Positions 1 to 10,497 are shown, numbered from the stretch's first letter. The stretch: DNA of 64,000 bases from Bog-159 sp049520215 (GCA_049520215.1 JBEKPZ010000009.1:5718-69717), one strand, 5' to 3'. The notes: generated from the letters alone by a model not told the origin. Program-made: numbers and translations.

Positions 1-195
1 GAAAGCCGAGAACAATTGGTAGGGCGAATCGCCGTAGCCGGTGGGGCCTAACGGCAGCACCTGCCAGATCCGCTGCCCGGCCGCCGCCAGGAAGTCGACA
101 AACTTGTAGGCCTCCGGACCGAGGTCCCCAATCCCGAACCGGCCCGGCAGTGAGGTGGGGTGCAGGAGAATCCCGCTGGATCTTGGGAAAGTCAC
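1..195 (-). CDS. malQ: 4-alpha-glucanotransferase, N-terminal part (runs off the left edge)
   Basis: The reverse strand reads 65 codons from a GTG at 195 to the window edge. The product begins MTFPRSSGILLHPTSLPG and continues through FGIGDLG, FVDFLAA, WQVLPLGPTGYGDSPYQ, which is the typical N-terminus of the GH77 amylomaltase family. These enzymes transfer alpha-1,4-glucan segments in glycogen and maltodextrin metabolism in the cytoplasm. The GTG is preferred because the family signature starts five residues after it. A perfect TACAAT lies six bases upstream, so the message may be leaderless. The gene diverges from the membrane-protein gene at 276. Only the first tenth or so of the expected length is visible. 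Confidence 0.88.
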   Translation of the reverse strand, partial: MTFPRSSGILLHPTSLPGRFGIGDLGPEAYKFVDFLAAAGQRIWQVLPLGPTGYGDSPYQLFSAF

Positions 196-201
196 GGGTT
201 T

Positions 202-207
202 ATTGTA
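202..207 (-). promoter_or_regulatory. -10 box of malQ, close to the start codon
   Basis: TACAAT on the reverse strand is followed by six bases (AAACCC) and the GTG start. This spacing puts the expected transcription start at or near the start codon. Confidence 0.5.
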
Positions 208-275
208 AGCCCAGGCGGCGGGCATTTCCCGGCCTCGGTGGTGTCAAATGTGATGAGGTGCCCCTATCCTATAAA

Positions 276-1634
276 ATGGGCGACCGCTTGATCGCCGCCG
301 CGCAGGTGGCTGGCGTCCTGGCCACCGGCTGGTTTGTCTGGATCCATAACGTGCGCCCGCGGCTCGGCTTCGAATCCTTGGCCGGCATGTTCGCCGAAGC
401 GCTGCTCTACGTGGCGCTCGCCTGGATCTGCGGCGCTGTTGTTACTTTCTGGGTTTATTTCGTGGTCTCGCTGGCGGACCTGTCGCGTGCCACGCGCTTC
501 TCGCTGCGTACCTCGGCGTCGGCGATGTGGTTTGCGCCGGCCATCGTGCTGCTGTCTACACCGTTGGCCGGCGCATTTGCCGCGAGCCTTGTTCTGGTCG
601 CGAACGCCACCCGGCAACTGATCTCCCAGTGGGGCGTCATGGAGTCCCCCCTCCATCGGATGGAACCAGCCCGCACGGAGGCGGCGCTGCTGTTCCGCGG
701 GGCCTCGCCGGATGCCGCTTTCCCTTCGTGGAACTCGGCGCCGGTCCTGGTGGGATCGTTCACCGCTCAGGCGGGCCTGGTCGCGATGCTTTGGGGCCAT
801 CCATTTCGGGCAGCCGCTCTGTTTGCCATGAGTACCGCGATCCTAACCTCGCTCTCCATCGCTACCGGCGCGTACCGGCCCGGCAAGACGCCCGCCTTGC
901 CGCACTCCGCGCTGAGCGTCGTGTTGACCTTTCTATTGGCGGCGACGCTGACATTCGGTGGGATTTCAGTCCGCGGCAGAAGCATTTCCGGCTCGGGAAG
1001 CCAATTCGCCACGCCGCTGAACCCGAATCTGCCGGAGCGTCCCGATGAGAGCATGGGACCAGGCGGTGACTTTCCCGGCGTGATCCTGTTGCCGCCGCTG
1101 AAGCCCTACGCCACACTCGTCGTTCCCGCGCCTGCGCTGCCAGGCAGGTTGGGCGCGCCCGTGAGAAGCCCGGTGGGCATCCCGTTTTCGGGTCAATACT
1201 GGATGTTCCGGTGGCCGGCTGAACGTCCCCCGCGCCGATCGATTATCCGCCGGGGCAGCACGTCCGAACTTTCGTTCCATACCACCGACGGCGTGCGCCT
1301 GGGGATGGAGGCGCATCAAAAGCTGGATCCGCCGGTCAGTGCGCATTGCTGCACTCGGATTGAGCTTGCCATTCGGAATACCGACCAGTATCCCGGAACT
1401 GTCTCGCTCGAGGTGATTCTGATAGACACATCCGTGGCCATAAACTTGGTCCAGAGCTTGGGCAGCGTACCGGCAGGATCGGCATCGCCGGCCGAGCAGG
1501 TCTTGAGCTTTGCGGTTCCTCCGACCGCAGCCTTACGGCAATTCGACGAGATCAAAGTGGTGTTCCATCGAGACCGCATCCGCGCGGACAAAAGCGCCAG
1601 GATAGCGATCGAACGATTTGTGCTCGTGCCATAG
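276..1634 (+). CDS. Membrane protein of unknown function with C-terminal beta-rich domain
   Basis: I do not recognise this family. From the ATG at 276 the product is 452 residues. About six hydrophobic segments lie in roughly the first 235 residues. A Gly/Pro/Ser-rich stretch follows, then a soluble C-terminal domain of about 150 residues with alternating hydrophobic strands (for example EVILIDTSVAINLVQS and EIKVVFHRDRI). An in-frame GTG at 150 would overlap malQ on the other strand and add a non-hydrophobic leader, so ATG 276 is preferred; TATCCT and TATAAA sit directly upstream. The topology suggests an inner-membrane anchor with an exported domain. Function cannot be inferred from the neighbours. 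Confidence 0.6.
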   Translation: MGDRLIAAAQVAGVLATGWFVWIHNVRPRLGFESLAGMFAEALLYVALAWICGAVVTFWVYFVVSLADLSRATRFSLRTSASAMWFAPAIVLLSTPLAGAFAASLVLVANATRQLISQWGVMESPLHRMEPARTEAALLFRGASPDAAFPSWNSAPVLVGSFTAQAGLVAMLWGHPFRAAALFAMSTAILTSLSIATGAYRPGKTPALPHSALSVVLTFLLAATLTFGGISVRGRSISGSGSQFATPLNPNLPERPDESMGPGGDFPGVILLPPLKPYATLVVPAPALPGRLGAPVRSPVGIPFSGQYWMFRWPAERPPRRSIIRRGSTSELSFHTTDGVRLGMEAHQKLDPPVSAHCCTRIELAIRNTDQYPGTVSLEVILIDTSVAINLVQSLGSVPAGSASPAEQVLSFAVPPTAALRQFDEIKVVFHRDRIRADKSARIAIERFVLVP

Positions 1635-1680
1635 CGCCTGTTTCTACGCGCGCCGCCACGATTCTTGTGAATCTGTCAAT

Positions 1681-1739
1681 GTGGGGCGGGCGTCTACGCC
1701 TGCGGCGGGTCTCCAGACCCGCCGGCGAGCGAAGCTCGC
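1681..1739 (+). repeat. Modular hairpin repeat, copy 1
   Basis: It begins GTGGGGCGGG. It contains the self-complementary unit GCGGGTCTCCAGACCCGC and, at 1725-1739, a second short hairpin GCGAGC/GCTCGC. It lies between the membrane-protein gene and ileS, and shares its first 40 or so bases with the copies at 8927 and 31309. Confidence 0.75.
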
Positions 1740-1795
1740 TTTGGGGGCAGGTTTCCCTCGGCCTTCCGTCATCCGGCCCGCGTCGTGTACGATGG

Positions 1796-1801
1796 TATTA
1801 T
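1796..1801 (+). promoter_or_regulatory. Possible -10 box of ileS
   Basis: TATTAT ends nine bases before the ileS ATG at 1811. No strong ribosome-binding site is visible in the nine bases between. Confidence 0.4.
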
Positions 1802-1810
1802 CCCTGCAAA

Positions 1811-4628
<2,818 letters not shown>

Positions 4629-4636
<8 letters not shown>

Positions 4637-5120
4637 TAGTCGGGTCAAAGCCTACGGCCTCTCCGCGATCGTATTTGCCATCGACCGCGCGACCAAGTCG
4701 GCGATCGAGGCGCATGTCTCCGCCTTCGACGTACACCCCGTGATCCCCGGCTTCTTCGATATTGTGCACTCGCAGAACCGCGGCGTGGCCTTCGGGCTGA
4801 TGAACGATTCCACCTCGGCGTGGCGCACCGTGGTGCTGATTGTGTTCTCGGCTGCCGCGCTGCTGCTGGTGGCCGGACTGCTCTGGCGAGCTTCGCGTCT
4901 GGATCGCTGGACGGCCACGGGGCTGGCCTTGATCCTGGGCGGAGCGGCCGGCAACCTGTTCGACCGCATCCTGTGGGGCCGCGTCACCGACTTCCTGGAA
5001 TTCTACATAGGCGACCTGCACTGGCCGACCTTCAATATCGCCGACTCCTGCATCGTGATCGGCAGCGGTCTGCTGGTGCTGGAGCTGTTGCGGCCCAAAC
5101 GCCAGCCGGCGGGCGCCTGA
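4629..5120 (+). CDS. lspA: Lipoprotein signal peptidase (signal peptidase II)
   Basis: Removes signal peptides from diacylglyceryl-modified prolipoproteins in the inner membrane. The 163-residue length and four hydrophobic segments fit the family. Conserved motifs are NRGVAFGL (about 50-57), GGAAGNLFDRI (104-114) and GRVTDFLEFYIG. The catalytic aspartate pair is D121 (VTDF) and D139 (FNIADS). Translation starts at GTG 4629, inside the end of ileS, and the stop overlaps the ATG of lgt (ATGA), so the three genes are probably translationally coupled. It works directly downstream of Lgt, encoded next. Confidence 0.95.
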
Positions 5121-5917
5121 TGTTTCCGCGGCTCTTCCATCTCGGAAGCTTTTCGCAATCGACCTATGGAGTGCTGGTCGCGCTGGCTTTCCTGGTGGCT
5201 TTGTCGGTGATCGCGCGGCTGGCGCGTCGCGCCGGTCTCAACAGCGACGTGGTCGTGAACCTCGGCATTCTTTGCGGGCTCAGCGCCATCGTGGGGGCCA
5301 AGATCATGATGTTCCTGGTGGACATCCCCTACTATGTGCGCAATCCAGGTGAGATTTTTTCCATGGCCAGCCTGCAGGCCGGCGGTGTTTTCTATGGCGG
5401 CTTGATTGCGGCCTTGATCGTGGCCGCGGTCTACATGCGCCGCCACCACCTTCCAGCGCTCCCCACGGCCGACGTTTTCGCTCCCGGCATCGCGCTAGGC
5501 CACGGCATTGGCCGCCTGGGTTGCTTTGCCGCGGGCTGTTGCTGGGGCCGGCCGACCAAGTTGCCCTGGGGAGTTACATTCACCAATCCGCTGGCTGAGC
5601 AACTCGTGGGCGTGCCGTTGGGCATCCGGCTGCATCCCACGCAATTGTACGAATCGGGGGCCGAGTTTCTCATCTTCGGCATCCTCTACTGGCGCATCCG
5701 CCGGCAGCATGCGGCCGGCGCCATCATCAGCTTATACCTGATCTTGTATTCCACTGCGCGGTTCCTGGTGGAGTTCGTACGCTACCACGACCAGCCCAAC
5801 CCCTTCGGCGGCCCGCTGAACACCTCGCAGTGGATCTCGCTGGCGCTCGCCGCCCTGGGTGCCGCATGGTTCGTGCGCCCACGCAGACAGGCCGGGCTTG
5901 CGGTACGACAACAGTGA
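5120..5917 (+). CDS. lgt: Prolipoprotein diacylglyceryl transferase
   Basis: Transfers diacylglycerol from phosphatidylglycerol to the lipobox cysteine of prolipoproteins, the step before LspA. The product is 265 residues with multiple membrane segments. Diagnostic motifs are GGVFYGGL (about 88-95), HGIGRLGCFAAGCCWG (128-143) and HPTQLYES. The ATG at 5120 overlaps the lspA stop; a longer in-frame ORF to 4820 only reads lspA in another frame. The last codons overlap the GTG of the next gene. A diverged second copy of the 3' end lies 1.3 kb downstream at 7198-7305, so this end was probably rearranged. Confidence 0.95.
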   Translation: MFPRLFHLGSFSQSTYGVLVALAFLVALSVIARLARRAGLNSDVVVNLGILCGLSAIVGAKIMMFLVDIPYYVRNPGEIFSMASLQAGGVFYGGLIAALIVAAVYMRRHHLPALPTADVFAPGIALGHGIGRLGCFAAGCCWGRPTKLPWGVTFTNPLAEQLVGVPLGIRLHPTQLYESGAEFLIFGILYWRIRRQHAAGAIISLYLILYSTARFLVEFVRYHDQPNPFGGPLNTSQWISLALAALGAAWFVRPRRQAGLAVRQQ

Positions 5918-6738
5918 TTACATTCCTTTGCTGGAATCTAAACCGACGACCGATTCACCATCGCATCGGCGAACTCGCGAGATCCAGGGATGTCGATGTG
6001 TTGATCCTCTTGGAGTGCGCCATAGAAGTCGGGGACCTGCTCGGCGCTCTTAATGAGGGGAACCGCCCCATTTTTCGTTACGCACCGAACCGCGCCGAAG
6101 CGCCCGAAGAGTCGATCAAGATCTTTACGAGATTCCCATCTGAATTTCTCGATCCTTTGGAGGACGGCACTCGTTATACGGTCCGCCATCTGAGGCTTCC
6201 AATGTGTACAGACGTGGTTCTTGCGGCCCTCCATCTGCCGAGCAACCTTCACTCAAGCGAAAGCAGCCAGATACTCGCGTGCTCGCAGTGGGCGGAAATG
6301 ATTGCGCAGGTCGAACGTCGGGCCGGCCACACCCGAACGGTCGTTGTGGGCGATCTGAATATGAATCCGTTTGAGGCCGGCGTCGTAGGAGCGGGGGGCT
6401 TTCACGCAACGATGGCGCGCGCTCAAGCACTTCAAGGACAGCGCACAGTTAGCGGCCAGCAGTATCCGTTCTTCTACAATCCGATGTGGGGATGCTTTGG
6501 AGAGCGCGACGAAACGCCACCGGGTACATACTTCTACGATTCCAGCGAACACGTGAGCTATTATTGGAATATGTTTGACCAAGTGCTGTTGCGCCCGAGC
6601 TTGGTTGACCGGCTGTCGACAACCGGGATAGAGATCGTTACGCGCGCCGGGGCCGTTTCTCTCCTCTCGGCGAATGGCCGCCCCGACAAATCCGTGGGAT
6701 CCGACCACCTTCCAATACTGTTCGGACTGGAGCTCTGA
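5914..6738 (+). CDS. Endonuclease/exonuclease/phosphatase (EEP) family protein
   Basis: A 274-residue protein of the DNase I-like EEP fold, which includes nucleases and phosphodiesterases. All main catalytic motifs are visible: CWNLN near the N-terminus, LLLE-type metal ligand (ILLECAIEV), the VVGDLNMNPFE metal/substrate motif, and the C-terminal GSDHLPI. No signal peptide, so probably cytoplasmic. The start is taken as GTG 5914, which overlaps the lgt stop (GTGA); the upstream in-frame extension merely re-reads lgt. Base composition is visibly less GC-rich than the neighbours, suggesting acquisition. It is followed eight bases later by an unknown gene and both lie inside the disrupted lgt end. 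The substrate cannot be told from sequence. Confidence 0.85.
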   Translation: MITFLCWNLNRRPIHHRIGELARSRDVDVLILLECAIEVGDLLGALNEGNRPIFRYAPNRAEAPEESIKIFTRFPSEFLDPLEDGTRYTVRHLRLPMCTDVVLAALHLPSNLHSSESSQILACSQWAEMIAQVERRAGHTRTVVVGDLNMNPFEAGVVGAGGFHATMARAQALQGQRTVSGQQYPFFYNPMWGCFGERDETPPGTYFYDSSEHVSYYWNMFDQVLLRPSLVDRLSTTGIEIVTRAGAVSLLSANGRPDKSVGSDHLPILFGLEL

Positions 6739-6746
6739 GAGCCTTT

Positions 6747-7184
6747 ATGCCGGAATTGAATGAAGACCTTTGGCCATCGGACCTGGGGATCGCCTCGATC
6801 GTTACGCCTGCTGCGATTCTAAGATCGCAAGCCGCTTTGCTCGGCGAGAAGACTAAGGGAATCCTGGAGGCCGTCGTCGAGACGTCGTCGGTTGGTAATG
6901 AAATCCATCATCGGTTTGTGATAAAAGTGCCGGCCCTTGGCAACTACCGCTACGCGCTATTCAGCGTCCACCACCCCGTGACGCTCTATCCTGTGTTCGT
7001 TGACGAAGAGCCGGCGATGCCTCGGAGCCCCTTTATGCCTGACTTTTCATTGGGAGAAAGGTTGCGCGAAGCGACCGGGTTACAGGGCGAGGAGGAGTTC
7101 CGTTCCTGGCTCCGTCGCACATTCGCATCTGAGGCGACGAAGCGGATAATCGCGAACCTCTACGCTCAAGCGAGCGGCCAGTGA
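6747..7184 (+). CDS. Hypothetical protein, probable partner of the EEP protein
   Basis: A soluble-looking 145-residue protein with no recognisable domain, signal peptide or membrane segment. The middle third is strand-rich (HHRFVIKVPALGNYRYALFSVHH), and the C-terminal 40 residues look helical and charged (EEEFRSWLRRTFASEATKRIIANLY). It starts eight bases after the EEP stop and shares the EEP gene's lower-GC composition, so the two are likely a co-transferred two-gene unit. An immunity, adaptor or specificity role is possible but is only a guess from the pairing. Confidence 0.7.
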   Translation: MPELNEDLWPSDLGIASIVTPAAILRSQAALLGEKTKGILEAVVETSSVGNEIHHRFVIKVPALGNYRYALFSVHHPVTLYPVFVDEEPAMPRSPFMPDFSLGERLREATGLQGEEEFRSWLRRTFASEATKRIIANLYAQASGQ

Positions 7185-7197
7185 GGTTGGGTGATAG

Positions 7198-7305
7198 GGA
7201 GGCGAGCTTTCTCCCTTGCGAGTCAGCGAATGGATCTCCTTGGCCCCGGCCGCCCTGGGCACCGCCTACTTCGTGTGGGGTAGACGCCTCGCCCCTTCAC
7301 GTTAA
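7198..7305 (+). pseudogene. Displaced 3' end of lgt (remnant)
   Basis: In one frame this stretch reads WISLAPAALGTAYFVWGRR and then a stop (TAA 7303-7305). The real lgt C-terminus reads WISLALAALGAAWFVRPRR. The nucleotide match is clear from TGGATCTC at 7231 to TTCGTG at 7275, with scattered substitutions. Weaker similarity extends left to about 7198 (GGELS versus GGPLN), where an in-frame stop lies just upstream. It has no start and no catalytic part. The EEP cassette lies between the two copies of the tail. Confidence 0.8.
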
Positions 7306-7694
7306 CGCAGGATCTCGAAACCCGCGGTGCGGAAATGTTCATCGAAGGTGAATGCTTTCCGAATCGAAAGCTTTCGCATCACCGCGAAGCTGACGCAATC
7401 GATGGCGTTCGCCCCCGCGGGTCCCCATCGGGCAAACAGGTTCCACCCTTCGGATTGCATCACGGCATCCGGATAAACGATCGAAACGTCATGACTGAGA
7501 CGGGCCTCGCGCAGAAAGCTGATCGCCGCGGAAACGAATCCGCGCGCCTGAAGCAGGGAGATCGTTTCGTTGAGGACCAGCGTTGAGGTGCAGAAAGTAA
7601 TATCCGGCCGTACGGCCCGCAATGCCTTTTCATGCCACTGATCGCGCGGCATAATTCGGGCGATGTAGAAGCTGGTATCGACAAACGCGGTCAT
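7302..7694 (-). CDS. vapC: PIN-domain ribonuclease toxin, VapC family
   Basis: A 130-residue PIN-domain protein. It has the acidic residues expected for a metal-dependent RNase: D6 in the N-terminal AFVDTSF, a glutamate in LNETISLL, and aspartates in NAIDCVSFAVM and FTFDEHF. VapC toxins cleave specific tRNA or rRNA sites and are neutralised by the antitoxin encoded upstream. The stop codon overlaps that of the lgt remnant on the opposite strand. The antitoxin stop lies 12 bases before this ATG because of a 19-base tandem duplication; without it the two genes would overlap as ATGA. Confidence 0.85.
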   Translation of the reverse strand: MTAFVDTSFYIARIMPRDQWHEKALRAVRPDITFCTSTLVLNETISLLQARGFVSAAISFLREARLSHDVSIVYPDAVMQSEGWNLFARWGPAGANAIDCVSFAVMRKLSIRKAFTFDEHFRTAGFEILR

Positions 7695-7695
7695 T

Positions 7696-7733
7696 TATAG
7701 AGAATCTCATCGACTATAGAGAATCTCATCGAC
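7696..7733 (-). repeat. 19-base tandem duplication at the antitoxin-toxin junction
   Basis: Two perfect adjacent copies of GTCGATGAGATTCTCTATA on the reverse strand, spanning the antitoxin 3' end and the short spacer before vapC. The unit is not a multiple of three, so it changes the antitoxin C-terminus. Confidence 0.9.
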
Positions 7734-7940
7734 GCTCTCCGACAGGTCCGTGTCCGGAGCGTCCACCAAGGCGGTGATCGAGGCGAACGGATCGCCGCCG
7801 CTTGCGGCTCTCGGTTGACGCAGCCGAATCACCATCGTTTCGCGGATGAACTGCGCAAGAGGCAGCTTTTCGCGGGCGGCTGCTTGCTTCAGCTCCACAG
7901 CCAGGTCGCCGGGCAGCGTAATTTGGAACTTGACGCTCAT
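7707..7940 (-). CDS. Ribbon-helix-helix antitoxin, partner of VapC
   Basis: A 77-residue protein that begins VKFQITLPGDLAVELKQAA and continues with LPLAQFIRETMVIRL. This is the strand-helix-helix pattern of Arc/CopG-type (RHH) DNA-binding antitoxins. The acidic C-terminal part (DAPDTDLSESVDEIL) would be the toxin-binding tail. The final residues YSR arise from the tandem duplication; an unduplicated allele would end YK. A consensus TATAAT sits six bases upstream of the ATG, next to the small inverted repeat TATA-CGTC-TATA (7949-7960), which may serve as the autoregulatory operator. Confidence 0.8.
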   Translation of the reverse strand: MSVKFQITLPGDLAVELKQAAAREKLPLAQFIRETMVIRLRQPRAASGGDPFASITALVDAPDTDLSESVDEILYSR

Positions 7941-7946
7941 AGGGTC

Positions 7947-7952
7947 ATTATA
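7947..7952 (-). promoter_or_regulatory. -10 box of the toxin-antitoxin operon
   Basis: A perfect TATAAT on the reverse strand, six bases (GACCCT) before the antitoxin ATG. It overlaps the inverted repeat at 7949-7960, so an RHH antitoxin bound there would block it. Confidence 0.6.
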
Positions 7953-8047
7953 CGTCTATACGGATGGTGATGTCCAGGCCATTTTCGGCTCGCTTCGGCT
8001 CGCCCTCCAAACCCGCCCATGCTAGAGTGAACTGGAACGGAGGAAAT

Positions 8048-8926
8048 ATGGCTTTTTGTCAGAATTGCGGCGCCCAAATGAACGGGGAGTTTTGCGTCGC
8101 ATGTGGCACGCGCGCCAAATCGAGCGATGCGTCTTCGGCTGCGGCCCCACCGCAGGCCACGCCTGTCCAGGCTGCGCCCGGTGCCACGCCAGCCGTCCCG
8201 CGGAAGACCAGCCCGATCGTCTGGATACTAGTGGCCGTGCTCGCATTGTTTGTGATGTTCGGGATCGCCGTGGTCGGCGGCGGTATTTTCCTGGTGCACA
8301 AAGCCAAGCAAGCCGGGCTCGATCCGGATTTGATGCGGAACAATCCGGGGCTGGCCACGGCGAAGCTGCTCGTCGCAACCAATCCGGACCTCGAGGTGGT
8401 TTCGACAGACGACGCGCGGGGCCTGATTACGATCCGCCAGAGGTCCACGGGGAAGACCATGACCGTGAACTTCGATGAAATCAAGCGGGGGAGGCTCACC
8501 TTCAAGGAGGATGGCAAGGATGCCGTGACCCTGGAGACGCACGGCGATGGCAACACCGGCAGCCTGCAGATGAAGGCCGGTTCCGAGTCGCTGAATATCG
8601 GGGCTAACCAGGCGACCTTGCCGGCGTGGGTTCCGGCATATCCGAATTCCAAGCCGGCCAGCACCTTCAGCCTGAACGCCAAAGAGGGTACCACTGCCAG
8701 CTTCCAATTTCAGACGCAGGACGCTCCCAAGGACGTAGTCGGGTTTTATGAAACGGGATTGAAGCAAGCCGGATTCCGCATTAACGCGACCAGTACGAGT
8801 GAAAGCGGCGGATCTTCCGGTGGCCTGGTTTCCGCGGAGGATGCGGCCAACAAGCGCACGGTAGTGGTGGCCGTGGGAACCGGCGACAAGGGAACCACCG
8901 TCAGTGTGACTTATTCGCAGAAGTAG
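8048..8926 (+). CDS. Zinc-ribbon membrane protein of unknown function
   Basis: From ATG 8048, preceded by a strong GGAGGAAAT ribosome-binding site, the product is 292 residues. Two CxxC pairs at residues 4-7 and 16-19 form an N-terminal zinc ribbon. A Pro/Ala-rich linker follows, then one strong transmembrane helix (about residues 57-80: IVWILVAVLALFVMFGIAVV). The rest, about 200 residues, is beta-rich and contains a segment around FQFQTQDAPKDVVGFYETGLKQAGF. The zinc ribbon should be cytoplasmic and the large domain exported. Such zinc-ribbon anchored proteins are common in Acidobacteria; no specific role is known to me. Confidence 0.7.
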   Translation: MAFCQNCGAQMNGEFCVACGTRAKSSDASSAAAPPQATPVQAAPGATPAVPRKTSPIVWILVAVLALFVMFGIAVVGGGIFLVHKAKQAGLDPDLMRNNPGLATAKLLVATNPDLEVVSTDDARGLITIRQRSTGKTMTVNFDEIKRGRLTFKEDGKDAVTLETHGDGNTGSLQMKAGSESLNIGANQATLPAWVPAYPNSKPASTFSLNAKEGTTASFQFQTQDAPKDVVGFYETGLKQAGFRINATSTSESGGSSGGLVSAEDAANKRTVVVAVGTGDKGTTVSVTYSQK

Positions 8927-8975
8927 GTGGGGCGGGCGTCCACGCCTGCGGCGGGTCTCCAGACCCGCCCTTTTT
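8927..8975 (+). repeat. Modular hairpin repeat, copy 2, also a likely terminator
   Basis: It starts GTGGGGCGGG. Its second hairpin, GGCGGGTCT-CC-AGACCCGCC (8950-8969), is followed by C and five T residues, so it can serve as a rho-independent terminator for the zinc-ribbon gene. It sits between convergent genes. Confidence 0.75.
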
Positions 8976-8985
8976 GCGCAAAACG

Positions 8986-9657
8986 TTACCGTGGGTTTTC
9001 GACATGCCCGATCACCCACTCGGCCAGATCTTCCATCCGTTCCACCAGCAGATCCGGCGGCACGGCCTCGAGCGTCTCGGGCTGCAGCCCGTAAGTCACG
9101 CCGCAGGACCGCACGTGTGCGTTGCGCGCCGTCTGGACGTCCACGGAACTGTCCCCCACCATCATGGTGCGTTCCCGTGAGCCGCCGCATTCCGCGATCA
9201 GCGTCTCGACCCCGATGGGGTGCGGCTTCTTGAAATCGAAACTGTTGCCGCCATAGACCTGCCGGAAATGCCCGCCAACGCCCAGCCCGTCCAGGATGGC
9301 GCGGCTGATCCTAACCGGCTTGTTGGTCAGCACGGCCATCCGCACTCCCGCGTCCCGCAACCGGTCGAGCGCTTCCCGCACGCCGGGGTAGAGAGTGGTG
9401 CAATCCAGCTTGTGGTCGCTGTAATACTCGATGAAGAACTCGAGAGCTTCCTGAACCTGCGCTTCGGTAGCCTCCGCGCCCAGCAGGCGGCGAACCAGCA
9501 CCGGCGCGCCATTGCCCACGTAGGAGCAAACACGCTCATCCTCCAGTGGCGGCATGCCCATGTGGCCGCGCGCGGCATTTCCGGCGTTTGCCAGATCGCG
9601 CCTGGAATCGATCAGCGTGCCGTCCAGATCGAAGACGAGCAGATCCACGCGGTTCAC
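8986..9657 (-). CDS. gph: HAD-superfamily phosphatase, phosphoglycolate phosphatase-like
   Basis: A 223-residue haloacid dehalogenase enzyme. Motif I is FDLDGTLIDS (residues 9-18, with the nucleophile aspartate). Motif II is in MAVLTNK, the motif III lysine in FDFKKPHP, and motif IV in MVGDSSVDVQTA. The helical cap lies between motifs I and II, as in Gph, which dephosphorylates 2-phosphoglycolate. Substrate assignment within HAD enzymes is uncertain, so PPase-type activity is an alternative. It is the last gene of the purC-cvpA-fis-like-gph operon, and its ATG overlaps the preceding stop. Confidence 0.85.
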   Translation of the reverse strand: MNRVDLLVFDLDGTLIDSRRDLANAGNAARGHMGMPPLEDERVCSYVGNGAPVLVRRLLGAEATEAQVQEALEFFIEYYSDHKLDCTTLYPGVREALDRLRDAGVRMAVLTNKPVRISRAILDGLGVGGHFRQVYGGNSFDFKKPHPIGVETLIAECGGSRERTMMVGDSSVDVQTARNAHVRSCGVTYGLQPETLEAVPPDLLVERMEDLAEWVIGHVENPR

Positions 9658-9920
9658 GCCGTGGCGGCCTTGGCGCGCGCGGGGGACTCCGCACGCACGG
9701 GTTTGCGCCGCGCCTTGTGCGTGCCCAAATGGTACTCCGTCATCTTCCGTTGCAGCGTGTTGCGATGAATCCCCAGCAACTTGCTGGCGGCCGAGCGGTT
9801 GCCGCCGGTGCGCGCCAGCGCCCTTTCGATCAGGGTCTTTTCCAGTAGTTCGACTACCTCTTCGAGGAAAAAGCCGTTGCCTACCAGATGCTCCACTAGC
9901 GCTTCGAATGTCTCTTTCAT
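9654..9920 (-). CDS. Fis-type helix-turn-helix protein
   Basis: An 88-residue protein. Its C-terminal half, LIERALARTGGNRSAASKLLGIHRNTLQRKM, matches the Fis/NtrC C-terminal DNA-binding helix-turn-helix. The N-terminal half is a short helical region (VEELLEK-type), too short for an AAA+ domain. It could be a nucleoid-associated or regulatory protein. The ATG at 9920 immediately follows the cvpA stop and is preferred to an in-frame start at 9941 inside cvpA. The stop overlaps the gph start as ATGA. Confidence 0.8.
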   Translation of the reverse strand: MKETFEALVEHLVGNGFFLEEVVELLEKTLIERALARTGGNRSAASKLLGIHRNTLQRKMTEYHLGTHKARRKPVRAESPARAKAATA

Positions 9921-9921
9921 C

Positions 9922-10497
9922 TCATGCCTTCTTCCCCGCATCCGGCAATCCCCGAATGCCCTTTTTCAGGGCGTTGCCCCAAATCGTCTTCACCTGCTCG
10001 TAACTCTTCCGAAATCCGTCTTTCAACTCGCGCGGCGCGACTGCGGAGCAGACCCGCGCCGCATCAATCACGTACGGCGCCACCCGCGACCGCACCACCG
10101 CATCCGGCGGAGACTTGCCCGGCGTGAACGCCAGCAGCGCCAGGACCACGGCTATGGAGATCAGCACTCCCCGCACTATGCCGAAACACGCGCCCAGCAG
10201 GCGGTCCACGAACGACAACCCCACCACCTTCATCATCCGCCGCAGCACGCGGCCCACAATAGCGCCCAGGATAAGCACGCCGCAAAACACCATCAGGAAG
10301 CCGCAGAAATTGGCGACGCCCGGCGAACTGACGTATGGCTGCAGAAACGACCCCGCGGTGCCGTAGAACCAGATGGCCAGCACCAGCGCCGCGATCATGG
10401 AAAACAGCCCCACCACTTCACGCGTCAAGCCCGTGGAAAAGCTGGTCACCACCGAGCCCGCCAGCACCAGCAGCAACACGATGTCCAGCCAGTTCAT
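9922..10497 (-). CDS. cvpA: CvpA family membrane protein
   Basis: A 191-residue protein. It opens MNWLDIVLLLVLAGSVVTSFSTG and has about four hydrophobic segments in the first 130 residues, followed by a charged tail, as in CvpA (Colicin V production protein) homologues. The family motif of an aspartate in the first helix and a GxxR region (GLTREVVGL) is present. In enterobacteria cvpA is next to purF; here it is coupled to purC by an ATGA overlap, keeping the purine association. Its biochemical role is not settled. Confidence 0.87.
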   Translation of the reverse strand: MNWLDIVLLLVLAGSVVTSFSTGLTREVVGLFSMIAALVLAIWFYGTAGSFLQPYVSSPGVANFCGFLMVFCGVLILGAIVGRVLRRMMKVVGLSFVDRLLGACFGIVRGVLISIAVVLALLAFTPGKSPPDAVVRSRVAPYVIDAARVCSAVAPRELKDGFRKSYEQVKTIWGNALKKGIRGLPDAGKKA

